Origin: Siphonodentalium dalli
Lineage: Eukaryota; Mollusca; Scaphopoda; Gadilida; Siphonodentaliidae
DNA: 64,000 nt
Direction: 5' to 3'
NCBI GenBank assembly: GCA_032622095.1
Contig: CP136061.1
Location: 48,553,797 to 48,617,796 of the forward strand
Shown here one piece after another: positions 1 to 10,139 of this stretch. Positions within the stretch are counted from its first letter, which is position 1. Each line of letters opens with the position of its first letter. The notes below the pieces were generated by a model, which worked only from the letters and a program-made list of their open reading frames with translations, had not been told where the DNA came from and searched no databases. A program made the position numbers and the translations under genes.

Positions 1-402
1 GAATGCATCTTTAAATAATTATAGGTATTCAATCGGCCCTATGTCTAATTGACTAAATTTTTTGCTGCAAATGCACTAGACAATAAACACCGCGGTGAGT
101 ATTTTCAGTTAGATATATATTTCACAAGTGGTTCTCCAAGTCACTAGGTTGGTGTGTGTTAGTTTTAAAGTATCTGTAATATAGAGATAAGCAACCCAGT
201 TCTCCCGCGGTGCATCATTTATCGTATCATCAAGAATCATAACGTCTGTAATTTTGGATGAACATCGGTCGTTTTATTCTCGTTATAAGCCCCGGAGTTA
301 AGCTAATGGAACACACATTAGTGAAATGCTTATTAAATTTGCTTCTTAAGTTCGATGCAAAAAGTTGCATCTTCTTGTTTTTAGATCTGTGTTTAGCTGG
401 TG
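1..402. other. Unassigned AT-rich DNA
   Basis: No gene, RNA or repeat recognised. Short open frames here have no coding character that I can see. Confidence 0.5.
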
Positions 403-504
403 ATGAATCGTTAAATCCTCCATATCAAGCAGTGCTATAGTTAAAGGGACCCAATGAATCGTTAAATCCTCCATATCAAGCAGTGCTATAGTTAAAGGGA
501 CCAA
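403..504 (+). repeat. 51-bp tandem duplication
   Basis: Two nearly identical copies (403-453 and 454-504) lie head to tail. Each starts ATGAATCGTTAAATCC and ends in AAAGGGACC. The very low divergence suggests a recent local duplication. Confidence 0.9.
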
Positions 505-635
505 ATGCACTCGCGGTGGGTAAATGTGCAAAACAAAATACAAGTCTGTAAAACATATGAATGCTGTGAATGCTTTAATTGTCAACGCTGCAAATTAATG
601 CAGAACATGGATATATACATATATACAATGGGGTC

Positions 636-1085
636 ACTTACATCATCATCATCATCAACATCGTCATCATCGTCGTCGACATCGTCATCATTATTTTTAT
701 CATCATCATCATTATTCATCAGCATCATCATCATCATCATCGTCGTCGTCATCATCATTATCATCGTCACAACCAACACCGTCATCATCACACCATCTTC
801 ATCACCATCCTCATCATCACCATTTTCATCATCATCATCATCAATACATTCGTCATCTTCATCTTCGTCGTCATCATCCGTATCGTCTCCATCGTCAACA
901 TTTTTGTCTTTATACATCTTCGTCCTCATCCATCGTCATCATTATCCATCATCGGCTTCGTCGCCGTTGTTATCGTCGTCGTCAATCGTCATCATTGTCG
1001 TCGCTGTCATCTTTATCCTCATCATCACCATCGTCGTCGTCATTATCGTCATCATCTCCATCGTACAATTCAGTCATCATCATTA
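636..1085 (+). repeat. Long imperfect TCA/TCG trinucleotide microsatellite
   Basis: About 450 bp of TCA and TCG triplets with TCT/TTA interruptions. It stays open in several frames, giving poly-Ser, poly-Ile/His and, on the other strand, poly-Asp translations. All frames being low-complexity argues for a simple repeat, not a protein. Interruptions such as AACACCG and CTTCGTCC suggest an old expansion. Confidence 0.93.
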
Positions 1086-1139
1086 TCGTCGCCATGAGCG
1101 CCGTCGACCTAATCACATCCACCAAGATGAACATGAAGA

Positions 1140-1465
1140 AATAGTTAAACATTGTTCTTTTTTCAATTGATAGTGCTTCAATAACGAAATTTAGCGTCTT
1201 GAAACAGTTGTTAGGTAAACAAAACTGTTACAGTGATTTGTCAACAAACATCGCGTATTAAGTTCAAATATTTCAGTTTTTCAAGTTTTCATTAAACTTT
1301 GGTATCTTATTGGACTAATATATAGGAAGTTTATCAGTAATTACCCTGCAACAGTAATTTTTACATAACAATGGCTTTGACATGCGAAATCTCATTATTG
1401 GAGAGTTATAGGAATTAAAATACAAATACGAATAATGCCATTCTATTTTACATGTATACTTGTTG
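1140..1465. other. Unassigned spacer
   Basis: No recognisable feature between the trinucleotide repeat and the 47-bp array. Confidence 0.5.
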
Positions 1466-2080
1466 ATAAGATATATTACTGATAAGAATTACGAGTAGCT
1501 TAATATAGTAGTCGCATAATTAACTACTCCTGATAACAATTACGAATAGATTTTAGTGTTCGCATAATGATCTACAACTGATAAAAATACGAATAGATTA
1601 TATCAGTCGCATAATGATCTACAACTGATACAAAATACGAATAGATTATATTAGTCGCATAATGATCTACAAATGATAAAAATACGAATAGATTATATCA
1701 GTCGCATAATGACTACCACTGATACAAAATACGAATAGATTATATTAGTCGCATGGTGAACTACCACTGATACAAAATACGAAAAGATTATATATTAGTC
1801 GCATAATGACTACCACTGATACAAAATACAAATAGATTATATTAGTCGCATAATGACTACCACTGATACAAAATACGAATAGATTATATTAGTCGCATAA
1901 TGACTACCACTGATACAAAATACGAATAGATTATATTAGTCGCATAATGACAACCACTGATACAAAATACGAATAGATTATATTAGTCGCATAATGACTA
2001 CCACTGATACAAAATACGAATAGATTATATTAGTCGCATAATGACTACCACTGATACAAAATACGAATAGATTATATTAT
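1466..2080 (+). repeat. 47-bp minisatellite array
   Basis: About 13 head-to-tail units with core ACTGATACAAAATACGAATA followed by GATTATATTAGTCGCATAAT and a short GACTACC link. The first units (1466-1680) are more diverged, with ATGATCTAC links. The central and right units are almost identical. The array ends abruptly in a truncated transposon copy at about 2083. Confidence 0.95.
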
Positions 2081-2082
2081 GA

Positions 2083-2622
2083 CCATGTTGAACTTATTAT
2101 CTAAACATTTCCCTCAATAAATAGGGCTCCTTCTGCACTTGTATTATATTTCGCCTGCTTTTATCACCTTAAAGTGATATGAAACACTCCGGTAGGGTGA
2201 ATCAATAGAAATGGAGAATATTCTTACTCAAAGTTGTTCTTTTTGCGAATATTAATCCAAATTCCCAACACACACCATCATTCTCATATATTAATTAAAT
2301 GCACTGACTCTGGATGGCGAAATCATTTGTGTTTGTTTGTCGCCGATTGTTACGTCCCGAATCCAGATGTAAATATTTACAATTGAGCTTAGTTTTGACG
2401 ATGTTTTCTATTGAGAGGTATGGTCGATTTCTTTGAAATTTTCGGCGATGTTAGTAGAATGCTACATTCTCCAGGTTGGCATAACATCTGAATACTAACT
2501 TATCAGTTTCACAAACTCGAACAAGTCCATAATATGTCTTTAACATCCCTCCAAATCAATAATAGACCATTCCGACGTCCCCCTTTTAACTGACTATGAG
2601 TATCCATCTAGTATGGACAGGG
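2083..2622 (+). mobile_element. TTAA-type MITE, family Z, 5'-truncated and split by a nested element
   Basis: The left piece (2083-2168) holds the family's GTTGAACTTATTATCT arm and the CCCTCAATAAATAGGGCTCC segment. The right piece (2539-2622) holds the CATCCCTCCAAATCAATAAT segment and ends CTAGTATGGACAGGG followed by TTAA at 2623-2626. A 366-bp element interrupts it at a TTAA. The uninterrupted version is at 30665-30868. Confidence 0.82.
2173..2538 (+). mobile_element. TTAA-flanked non-autonomous element, family W copy 1
   Basis: Flanked by TTAA at 2169-2172 and 2539-2542. It begins AGTGATATGAAACACTCCGG and ends CATAATATGTCT. Two other copies (14809-15160, 57495-57861) have the same ends and orientation, each bounded by TTAA. 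No protein is encoded. A TTAA target duplication is the signature of piggyBac-type transposition; that assignment is inferred. Confidence 0.85.
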
Positions 2623-2626
2623 TTAA

Positions 2627-3153
2627 CTTATGTGAATGGGAGAACGCCACTGTTGTAATGTTGGGCGGATGAATTGGTGGGTTAGAGAGGAGATCTGGAG
2701 ATTATGAACAGCACACGCCAATAATCGCTGGGATATCCTACAGATGCGTGTGTTATAGTATCCATGTAATCCTCCCGGTGCAGCGAGGGCTGATACACGC
2801 CTGGCAGACATGTCGGACGCACCAAAGGGCTGATATACGGCTGGCAGACAGGACGCACCAAATGACTATTTTAGATGTGGCGGTCTTTAGAAAATTCACA
2901 AGGCATTACACAATCTTGAATTTATTTATTATATATGTGAACTTCGCGGAAATACATTTATAATATTATTGATATTTGGGTAATATAAAGGTTCTGGCAA
3001 GCAAACTAGCAAATTAACAATAACTCATAATAATGTATTGCACTCTGGAAGGCATAATAAAAGTCTATACACAAATTACGATGAATCTTATCACAAAAAA
3101 ACATGCTATGATTTATGTTCAGACGTCATCTTCAGACGTTAACATTCGTGTGT
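2627..3153. other. Unassigned DNA with a short tandem duplication
   Basis: At about 2787-2863 a ~40-bp unit is duplicated in tandem (GGGCTGATACACGCCTGGCA and a diverged copy). The rest shows nothing I recognise. Confidence 0.5.
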
Positions 3154-3159
3154 TTAAAA

Positions 3160-3449
3160 CCCTTTACCCAACAAACCGGCCAAAAACGGCCAAATAAGGC
3201 TGCAACGGCCTAAATTATCTTGGGTCTGTCTCAATAAAACCATACAAATATGGATATCATTGGAACCGGCTCATTGACCACATTGTGATGATGGTTATAG
3301 TTATGCCCTGTGTCAATGCATTCTCTTATATATGCGAGGCATAGGTCGCCTCGCATATATAAGATAATGCATTGGCCTAAAAAAAACTATGGTCGACTCG
3401 CATATATAAGAGAATGCATTGGCACAGGGCCGTTCTGTTGGGTAAAGGG
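3160..3449 (+). mobile_element. TTAA-type MITE, family P copy 1 carrying the hairpin cassette
   Basis: Terminal inverted repeats are CCCTTTACCCAACA on the left and TGTTGGGTAAAGGG on the right, with TTAA at 3450-3453 and TTAAAA on the left. The CCC start beside TTAA matches piggyBac-type ends (inferred). Inside are AACCGGCCAAAA and one and a half copies of the palindromic cassette. The second copy is 43119-43501. Confidence 0.85.
3313..3428. repeat. Hairpin cassette N (1.5 cores)
   Basis: A palindromic core (CAATGCATTCTCTTATATAT then GCGAG, mirrored as CTCGCATATATAAG) at 3313-3376 is followed by a second half-core at 3388-3428 ending GCATTGGCACAGG. The AT spacer seen in the fuller cassettes is nearly deleted here. 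Confidence 0.88.
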
Positions 3450-3462
3450 TTAATTGCATTGT

Positions 3463-3570
3463 ATCACGAGAGGGACTTCATAAGTTGACAAAACTTGTGC
3501 CCCAATCGCTTTTGTATTATAATACACATGAACATTTATATTGGTTCATAAATACACTATTTACGGCAAA
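3463..3570 (+). repeat. Diverged copy of hairpin retroposon U
   Basis: Contains GAGAGGGACTTCATAAGTTG and AACTTGTGCCCCAATCGC, a diverged form of the hairpin that defines the element at 8115-8249. Boundaries are uncertain. Confidence 0.5.
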
Positions 3571-3670
3571 GGATTGGTGGACAAGTCTTGAACGATCCAT
3601 CCTCGTTCCAGCTATATATATGACTATAAATTTACGGTACACATATGTCATGTCAGATTATCTGCCTTAA

Positions 3671-4191
3671 CGATACGGGCGGTGTTGGCGGTGAGTATGG
3701 TGTTAAAATATTCACCTCCGTCAAAAACCACCATAAACAGAAAGATTAGTAAATATAGACATACTTTTGTTCTTAAACCAATCAGAAATATGACATAAAC
3801 AGTATGTTATTGTAAATTCCCCCCCCCCTTGTTATGTAAACAAAAGCAAAAAACGTTACGTTACCTGGCTTTTGTTTAGATCGGATATGGTAAACATAAA
3901 GAGCGTTATTTGTTACTGTTTTCCTTATATGGAAATAATGATGAGCGTTTATATCATGTGTGTGTGATTAACCAATAGAATTGCGCTGTGTTATGTAAAC
4001 AGAAGCACAACTTCTGTGACACGAGTAGGCTCTTGTTTACGTACACCACCGTACGTCTTGGCGACAATATACTATTTACGCGCTGATTATGTTTGTCATA
4101 TGAACAAAACTATATATATTTTAATATTCCTTCTGTTGATGGCGATTTGAAAAAAATATGAATATTTCTGCAACGAACGCCGCCCGTGCCT
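3671..4191 (-). mobile_element. TTAA-flanked long-inverted-repeat MITE, family T copy 1
   Basis: TTAA at 3667-3670 and 4192-4195 encloses ends that mirror each other: GATACGGGCGGTGTT on the left and AACGCCGCCCGTGCC on the right. About 80 bp at each end are imperfect inverted repeats, including the CGCCATNAACAGAA motif. Two inner segments, ATGTAAACAAAAGCAA and ATGTAAACAGAAGCACAA, continue the symmetry, so most of the element can fold back. Opposite orientation to copies at 7877 and 58356. Confidence 0.85.
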
Positions 4192-4195
4192 TTAA

Positions 4196-5131
4196 TTCGG
4201 ACAACCATGCTATGTTCCATCTTCCCACTTTGGTCTGCTTCAAGAGGTGGTGCGATTGAAATTCCATTGTGGATACCCCACGTCTTCCAACACCTCCCAC
4301 CACGAAGAGGCAATGTTTGTCCCTGAATATATGTCATACCAGTCCAGAAGCCTTGATTCGGACCACCAGGCTGTTTGTTCCAACATCCCACACACGATAT
4401 CCTTTGTTGGTGGTAGCAGACTGGTATATTTAGGGTCATGGCAAAGTCCAGCACTCAACGCGCGATAACAGAATGACGAAATTGGCTTGTGATTTATGCG
4501 ACGCACAGTGAGTAAGAACGACCTTTTATCTACATAGCGCGTCTTCCTGTGACAAGTATAAAGGAGATATCTGCCGAGCTCTGACACACTAATTAAGAAG
4601 AGACCTCGCAGGATGTAAGATATGCAAATAGCAATAAACTCGTCAGTTATCGATGCTTCCTCAAATCGCGCTGGAAACTTGCATAAAAACTCATGTAATT
4701 GGCATAAGTTGAACTGACAACAATTTATTGGTTATGTCTGTGGTTTCTCTATTAGACGCACACAAAGGTGATTAATTGGTTCAGGCTTTGTTAATTTAGT
4801 AAATTGAGTGAAATAAATAGCATTGTCTCTATACCAACCCATCGGAATGCATTGTAGGTATTTGTAGAAACGATATGTTGTATTATTTTCACGTAGAAAT
4901 CTGTGGTGCATACGCACAACAGGTGAATTCCGACATACAGCAATCATTGATATAACAGGTGAATTCCGGCATACAGCAATTTACCACATGCACATCCGCA
5001 TGGTGGAAATCATAAACAGACCATGGCTTACAGCTCAATCGTAATCGACGAGGTGCATCGCGCTCATATAACCCATACATGTGGTTTAACACTTCCATGA
5101 CAGGAGCTCCCTGGAAATTTGGGAAAACCCT
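4196..5131. other. Unassigned DNA
   Basis: Open frames at 4240-4587 (minus, 115 codons) and 4110-4454 (minus, 114 codons) overlap in different frames, and the former partly runs into the family T element. Neither resembles a family I know. A short GCATACAGCAAT direct repeat occurs at about 4918-4980. Confidence 0.45.
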
Positions 5132-5200
5132 GTGCCATGCAATGAATTATCTTATATATGCGAGTCTCCCATTTTGGGAGCCTCGCATATATAAGACAAG
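5132..5200. repeat. Hairpin cassette core, variant
   Basis: CTTATATATGCGAGTCTCCC and GGGAGCCTCGCATATATAAG form a near-perfect hairpin. The loop sequence is TCTCCC/GGGAG instead of the CGACC/GGTCG of the main group. Confidence 0.85.
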
Positions 5201-5275
5201 AAAACTATAGTCAGAAATGGTAACGCGCTCAAGATCATATATTATATACCCATGATTGTATATAGAATATAAAAT

Positions 5276-5759
5276 ATATAAGGATTAACTGTCATGTGGA
5301 CTGTTTTTATGGAGATGTAACCGTGAGGTAAGTGGACATAACTTGTGTAAAACCCGAAGAGTTTACATACAAGTTATGACCACTTACCTCACGGTTACAT
5401 CTCCATAAAAATAGTCCACATGACAGTTAATATTTATATACATTTAGCGAAAAAGCCACTTTTGTAAATGTATTTAAAATCGAAAAGTGTATCGTGACAA
5501 AAACAGCCCAAAATACCCAATAGCACCCTTGGCAAAAGTTAATAGGAACAATTTCTCTTCATATTGAAACCCGATGATGTATTAAGTCAATCCTGCGCGA
5601 GTCCAAATGCGCCCAAAACATCACGCGTTCGTCTTTACAAACCCAATGACGTATCGATGGTGTTATGAGCTTGGTGTTATAAGCCGTTGCGCATTCACCG
5701 AGAAATAACTGCAACTAGCCACGTGGGCGCCGACCAATCAGAATGCTGGATTTAGTGAT
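5276..5759 (+). mobile_element. Foldback element F copy 1 with a terminal ~150-bp hairpin
   Basis: The left ~155 bp are a long inverted repeat: GGATTAACTGTCATGTGGAC through GTGAGGTAAGTGG, mirrored as CCACTTACCTCAC through GTCCACATGACAGTTAAT. A ~330-bp unique body follows and ends at GCTGGATTTAGTGAT. An inverted copy lies at 16219-16710. Near the non-hairpin end the body has CCACGTGGGCGCCGACCAATCAG-like promoter words (an E-box CACGTG, a CCAAT box, and ATGACGTA further in), present in both copies. No protein is encoded. Confidence 0.85.
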
Positions 5760-6092
5760 GACAGCACTTAGTATGTAAATATATTGGTTTCACGAATGAC
5801 CAACTCATAAAATTAATCGCCTTGCACTTCTTGGCATCAGAATAACAATTGAAATTGAAATTGAAAAAATTCCCAACTACACCTTATACCGGACTCGACC
5901 TCCGGGTCGCAGTTCGACTTTTAATCCGTCCAAAAATTCCCATTCTATAAATAAAACGCCCATGCGCCCCACTGTATACCAAGAAACAGCGAAACATTAT
6001 ACACACGGGGCGCGGAACAATACATTGGCCTAATAATATTTACCTTGACCCTGTAAGCCAGAGCATTCTCTTATATATGCGAGGCTCCCTCC
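5760..6092. other. Unassigned DNA ending in a half hairpin core
   Basis: Nothing recognised up to 6055. Positions 6061-6092 carry half of the hairpin cassette (CATTCTCTTATATATGCGAG GCTCCC) fused directly to a family Z fragment. Confidence 0.55.
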
Positions 6093-6178
6093 AAATGAAT
6101 AATCGACCATTCACATATATACTTTTATATATATACTGTTTTATTTGGTGGGAGAATCCATTTAGTATAGAAATTAGG
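6090..6178 (+). mobile_element. Family Z MITE fragment (right end)
   Basis: CTCCAAATGAATAATCGACC through GGGAGAATCCATTTAGTATA matches the right third of family Z, ending AGAAATTAGGG in place of the usual AGAAAGGGTTAA. Confidence 0.75.
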
Positions 6179-6185
6179 GTCAAAG

Positions 6186-6798
6186 ATGGTGTATCATTTC
6201 CCTCGACTTAGTCGAGTCGACTATCTACATATATTTGGGAGACGGGTCTTAAAACATTCATGTTGATTAAAAATATTGGAACTGTAACATCAAATCATGT
6301 ACAAAAATAATTATAGCATCTTCGGATAACACCACCATATAGGTGATATTGGTATGGTTTTTAATAAATACAGAACCGTACATGTGTGATGTTGACCAAA
6401 AATGTATGGCGCTCTTTCAACCGTAGTAGTTTCAACCGTATAGTAGTTCTCCACGTCTCGTGTTATCCTTAAAATATCGCATGCACGCATACCATAACCA
6501 AGCGGACAGTAACACGCGAGTGCACAATTCTGTGTATATTTATCTCCTATCTTGGCACAATTGGCGACTGTAAAAATGATTCAATGCACTGCATGGTGAT
6601 ATACACAACCTGTGTGTCTTTTAATCAAGTGGCTAAGGTGTATAGTTATTAGATAGTGTTAACGAGAATTTCGTCGTTCAATAGAAGTTAATTAAAACTA
6701 GATACATAACAAATTGCCTGGGTCATATTTTGTGTCACAATATATAATGCAGTTGGCTAATTGTCAGTAATCTCGTTCGCATGCCTCTAAAAACTGTA
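6186..6798. other. Unassigned AT-rich DNA
   Basis: No gene or known repeat identified. Confidence 0.5.
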
Positions 6799-6802
6799 TT
6801 AA

Positions 6803-7044
6803 CCCCTTCTAGTCTAAATAGTTTCTCCCAGCCATGCAGTTAATATGTGTACATCGGAATGGTCTGTTGTTGATTTGAAGGGATGCACGGGTGATAAAAC
6901 AGAGTCAGATAAATAAGTGCAGAAGGAGCCCTATTTATCAAGCTATAGTTTTGGATAATAAGTTCAACAACTTTTGTTGAACTTATTATCTGAACATTTC
7001 CTATGTGATAACTACTCATCAATGATTCTTTAGTATATGAATGG
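6803..7044 (-). mobile_element. Family Z MITE, full-length copy
   Basis: TTAA at 6799-6802 and 7045-7048 flank ends CCCCTTCTAGTCTAAATAG and its imperfect mirror ACTAAAGAATCATTG...ATGG. The centre is an inverted repeat: ATAATAAGTTCAACAA and TTGTTGAACTTATTAT. No coding capacity. Confidence 0.82.
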
Positions 7045-7220
7045 TTAATATTACTATACAGGAGCGTTTCCTCATATTCATGTATGTCATATATCGTTTT
7101 CTCCACGATCTCCAAGAATATATACACTGAGAATGTATGACAAGATTAAAGCCTCAAATTATGTTCCGTTACTCTTATGCATGCAGACTATATACGTCAC
7201 ATGAAAACTGATTCAATTAA

Positions 7221-7691
7221 AGGCCCACTTAATTTTTGAACCCAGAAGATCACATATATAAAATATATGCCACTTGAAAGAGGATGCTCCAAAACATTGT
7301 ATTATCAACTTATCCGTTGTAATAAACTGTGAACATGCTGTTTTTTTTTTTTGAGTTACCGGCGTGTTTTGTGCTTAAGTTTAATCTAGATTGTAGTAAA
7401 AAGTGTATTATTTTCAATGTAGGGGGAATAACTATATATTTTAAATTTATAGTTATTCCCCTTCCATTGGAAATGCATCTGAATTCTGTTGAATTCTGGG
7501 AGCCATAACGGGGGGATCTTTCTACGATTTCAGCTGTTTTCTATTTCTCTATGAGCATCTTCTGAGACACAGACGTTTTAAATGGTGATGAATTATAGTA
7601 TTTTAATCATATGTTATGGCATAGATTGTTATTAAAACCGTATATCAGGGCACTATAAAAAAAATCATTGACTCGAAAATTAAGTGGGCCT
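7221..7691 (+). mobile_element. TTAA-flanked MITE, family V copy 1
   Basis: Ends are TTAAAGGCCCACTTAATTTT on the left and AAAATTAAGTGGGCCTTTAA on the right. A central palindrome (GGGGGAATAACTATA / TATAGTTATTCCCC) lies at 7420-7462. A poly-T run at 7341 is inside. A half copy joins a segmental duplication at 59636-59895. Confidence 0.85.
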
Positions 7692-7714
7692 TTAATGGAA
7701 TTTAGAACATTTTG

Positions 7715-7790
7715 ATTATTGAGATAAGTTTAACAAACAACCTATTATTATTTGAACATTTCCTATAAGGGAACTACCCGCAAGTGAGTA
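7715..7790 (+). mobile_element. Family Z fragment (central part)
   Basis: GATAAGTTTAACAAACAACC and ATTTGAACATTTCCTATAAGG match the centre of family Z; both ends are missing. Confidence 0.6.
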
Positions 7791-7876
7791 TTTAGCAGAG
7801 AATGGGTCAACATTGCATGATTCGGGCCCCCTATATTGGACTACTATATATTGGGGTTCGAACGAGCCATGTCAGT

Positions 7877-8546
7877 TACACGGGCGGTGTTCGTTGCAGA
7901 AATATTTAAATATTTTTTTAAATCGCCATCAACAGAAGGAATATTAAAATATATATAGTTTTGTTCATATTCCAAACATAATCAGCGCGTAAATAGTATA
8001 TTGTCGTCAAGACGTGCGATGGTGTACGTAAACAAGAACCTGCTCGTGTTTCAGAAGTTTTGCTTCTGTTTACATAACACAGCGCAATTCTATTGGTTAA
8101 TCACAAACAAATGGTAGAGGAGAGAGGAGCAATATTCTAAGTTGCATAACTTGTGCTCCCATCCCTTTTGATTAACTCATATGTTATTTCAGATTATAAT
8201 TTGTTAAATGTATTATGTAATGAGGGTCAAATAAAATATATTCAAATATCAAACAAATGGTAATATAAACGCTCTTTATTATTTCCATATAAGGAAAACA
8301 GTAACAAAGAACGCTCTTTATGTTTACCATATCCTGATCTAAACAAAAGCCAGGTTCTGCAACGTTTTTTGCTGTTGGCTACATAACAAAGGAAAAACAT
8401 TTGACAATAGCATACTGTTTATGCCATATTTCTGATTGGTATAAGAACAATGTATGTCTATATTTTACTATTCTTTCTGTTTATGGCGGTTTTTGACGGA
8501 GCTGAATATTTTAACAGCATACCCACCGCCAACGCCGTCCGTATCG
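7877..8546 (+). mobile_element. Family T MITE copy 2, enlarged by a nested retroposon
   Basis: Left end ACGGGCGGTGTTCGTTGCAG, right end CCGCCAACGCCGTCCGTATCG followed by TTAA at 8547-8550; the left TTAA has decayed to TTAC. It is ~150 bp longer than copies 1 and 3 because element U (8115-8249) is inserted in it. Confidence 0.85.
8115..8249 (+). mobile_element. Hairpin retroposon U with 11-bp target duplication
   Basis: Both sides carry the same 11 bases, CAAACAAATGG, at 8104-8114 and 8250-8260, and the insert is missing from the matching spot in family T copies 1 and 3. The insert has a 5' hairpin (GAGGAGCAATATTCTAAGTT / AACTTGTGCTCCCATCCC) and an A-rich tail with AATAAA. A variable-length duplication of this size suggests LINE-driven retroposition. 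No tRNA A/B boxes are visible, so its origin is unknown. Confidence 0.8.
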
Positions 8547-8636
8547 TTAAACTGGGAAATGAGGACTAATCTCAGTCTCAGTCTGCTCCAGGTGACTGGC
8601 GGGAACAACACTGATACTTCTAATTCGTCAATTTTC

Positions 8637-8680
8637 GGTAAGGCCTTACCAATTTTATTAGTTGGTTTACGAACATGGGA
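8637..8680 (+). repeat. Inverted repeat partner (left)
   Basis: AATTTTATTAGTTGGTTTAC plus GAAC recurs inverted at 10095-10135. The pair is 1.4 kb apart and encloses a SINE and degenerate DNA, so it may be the ends of a decayed DNA transposon. Confidence 0.6.
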
Positions 8681-8869
8681 CCCAAAAAAAAGTAGATGGA
8701 GGAGGGGGGGGGAAACGACATCACCACTGGAATTTTGTAAATTAAAATGGACATGTTATTTACCCTGAACACTTTATTCAACTTAAACTTTCAAATATAT
8801 TAATATTTAATATATTAAATAAACAATATAAAACAACTGACTGGATACCTTCCAATCTATTTATCTAGA

Positions 8870-9250
8870 ATTACCTGTCAACTCCCCTTTCGGGTATTAT
8901 AGACAGGGTCCAGGTCTCGACTGTGGTCGGTGCTTTGGTGGGCTACTCTAACCTACAGCCGGGTTCTTTAACGTGCACATAGTCACCCATGTACACGGGT
9001 CAGCCATTTATGTCGGCTCCCGATCCGACAGCGTACCGCACTCACGACAACATACCTGGACATGATGTCGCCGTGAAGGGAAGTCAGTTTAGTATTCGGA
9101 TATATATTGTGTGATCACGAATGAGACTGTTCAGTCGAACAACGTGGTAATCTGACCAAGTTTGGATTTTTGTCAGAATACCCGACCGGGAATCGATCGC
9201 CGGACCTTTAGCACGAGAGACCAGTACGCTATCCACTCGGCCACTGACCT
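8870..9250 (-). mobile_element. tRNA-derived SINE, copy 1
   Basis: Read on the minus strand, 9249 to 9178 resembles a tRNA: GGTCAGTGGCCGAGTGGATA contains an A-box-like TGGCCGAGTGG, and CGATCGATTCCCGG is B-box-like. Downstream (8870-9060) is a conserved-looking core with TTTAACGTGCACATAG, CACGGGTCAGCCATTTA and GTCGGCTCCCG on the plus strand. The same core recurs at 11500-11815. An attached non-tRNA body makes this a SINE, not a tRNA gene. The 3' limit is approximate. Confidence 0.78.
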
Positions 9251-9259
9251 TCCTTTATT

Positions 9260-10094
9260 GACCAATGTCAAGCAACATAAAAATAACAGTTTTAAAACAA
9301 AAATATTTATAAAGATGGTCTATCTGCAAGTCGAAAATATGGGTATTTATAAAATAAACCACTATAGCTTGTTAATCAACAGGAACAATAAAAAATAAGA
9401 TGACACCTGTACACGTAAAATTACTTCTTTTCTTTGTTTTTCAATAGTTAGTTTTCTGTGTTTATTTTATAAATATATAGTCCAAAATAAAATGGTAATG
9501 AATGTCATGTTGGTTGTTGTAATAGAAGCAGAAACGTCGTTTAAAATAAGTAAAAAACGAACCCGATTTACAAAGGTTACAACCGGACATGAATGGGTGA
9601 AAACGAAAGTACGATATGACCGTCTTGCAATTTTATCCGAAACGAAACGTACACGTTCCGTTCACAATGCGTACCTCTAATCCGTTACTAAGAACAGTTA
9701 CTGTTCATCAATGATGGCCAACAATAGGCCCACAGCTGCACACTTCTCAGACCAGCAACATTTAGAAAGACACTTCGTTTAAAATACGTAGAATTCTACA
9801 AGATACGGCCGGATATGCACGAAACCGAAAGTATAAAATGGACTCGTTTATACAGTTTTTCCCGCAATCGAAATGGACACATCCGTTCGCATGGTTTGTG
9901 ACTTAGTAGTTATTTAAGTGGCATTATTAAATCTATTGTTTATACTTTTACGACAGCTACCGAGGGTGTGAACATTAATTAGTCCGGAATCGGAACCGGA
10001 ATGAAACTTAGACATAAAACGGGTAAAGTACAAACGTGTTTCCATTGAAAATAAAAAAAAAAACAATTCGCATTTCGGGAAAAAAGTTGTCGGC
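9260..10094. other. Unassigned degenerate DNA
   Basis: Two diverged direct segments (CGTTTAAAATAAGTAAAAAACG at about 9537 and CGTTTAAAATACGTAGAA at about 9776, each followed by ACCGGA- or GCCGGA-like words) hint at an old repeat. The 62-codon frame at 9492-9680 is not recognised. Confidence 0.4.
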
Positions 10095-10135
10095 GGGTTC
10101 GTAAACCAACTAATAAAATTGCTAACGCCTAATGG
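10095..10135 (-). repeat. Inverted repeat partner (right)
   Basis: GTTCGTAAACCAACTAATAA is the mirror of 8637-8680. Confidence 0.6.
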
Positions 10136-10139
10136 AATT

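Noticed and set aside
582-929. Asp-rich acidic open frame on the minus strand
   Set aside because: Reverse translation of the same trinucleotide repeat.
505-1170. 221-codon Ser-rich open frame
   Set aside because: It is a translation of the TCA/TCG microsatellite; all frames and the reverse strand are equally open and low-complexity.
9178-9250. tRNA gene on the minus strand
   Set aside because: A and B boxes are present but the acceptor stem is poor and a SINE body with a core shared at 11.6 kb follows, so it is a tRNA-derived SINE head.
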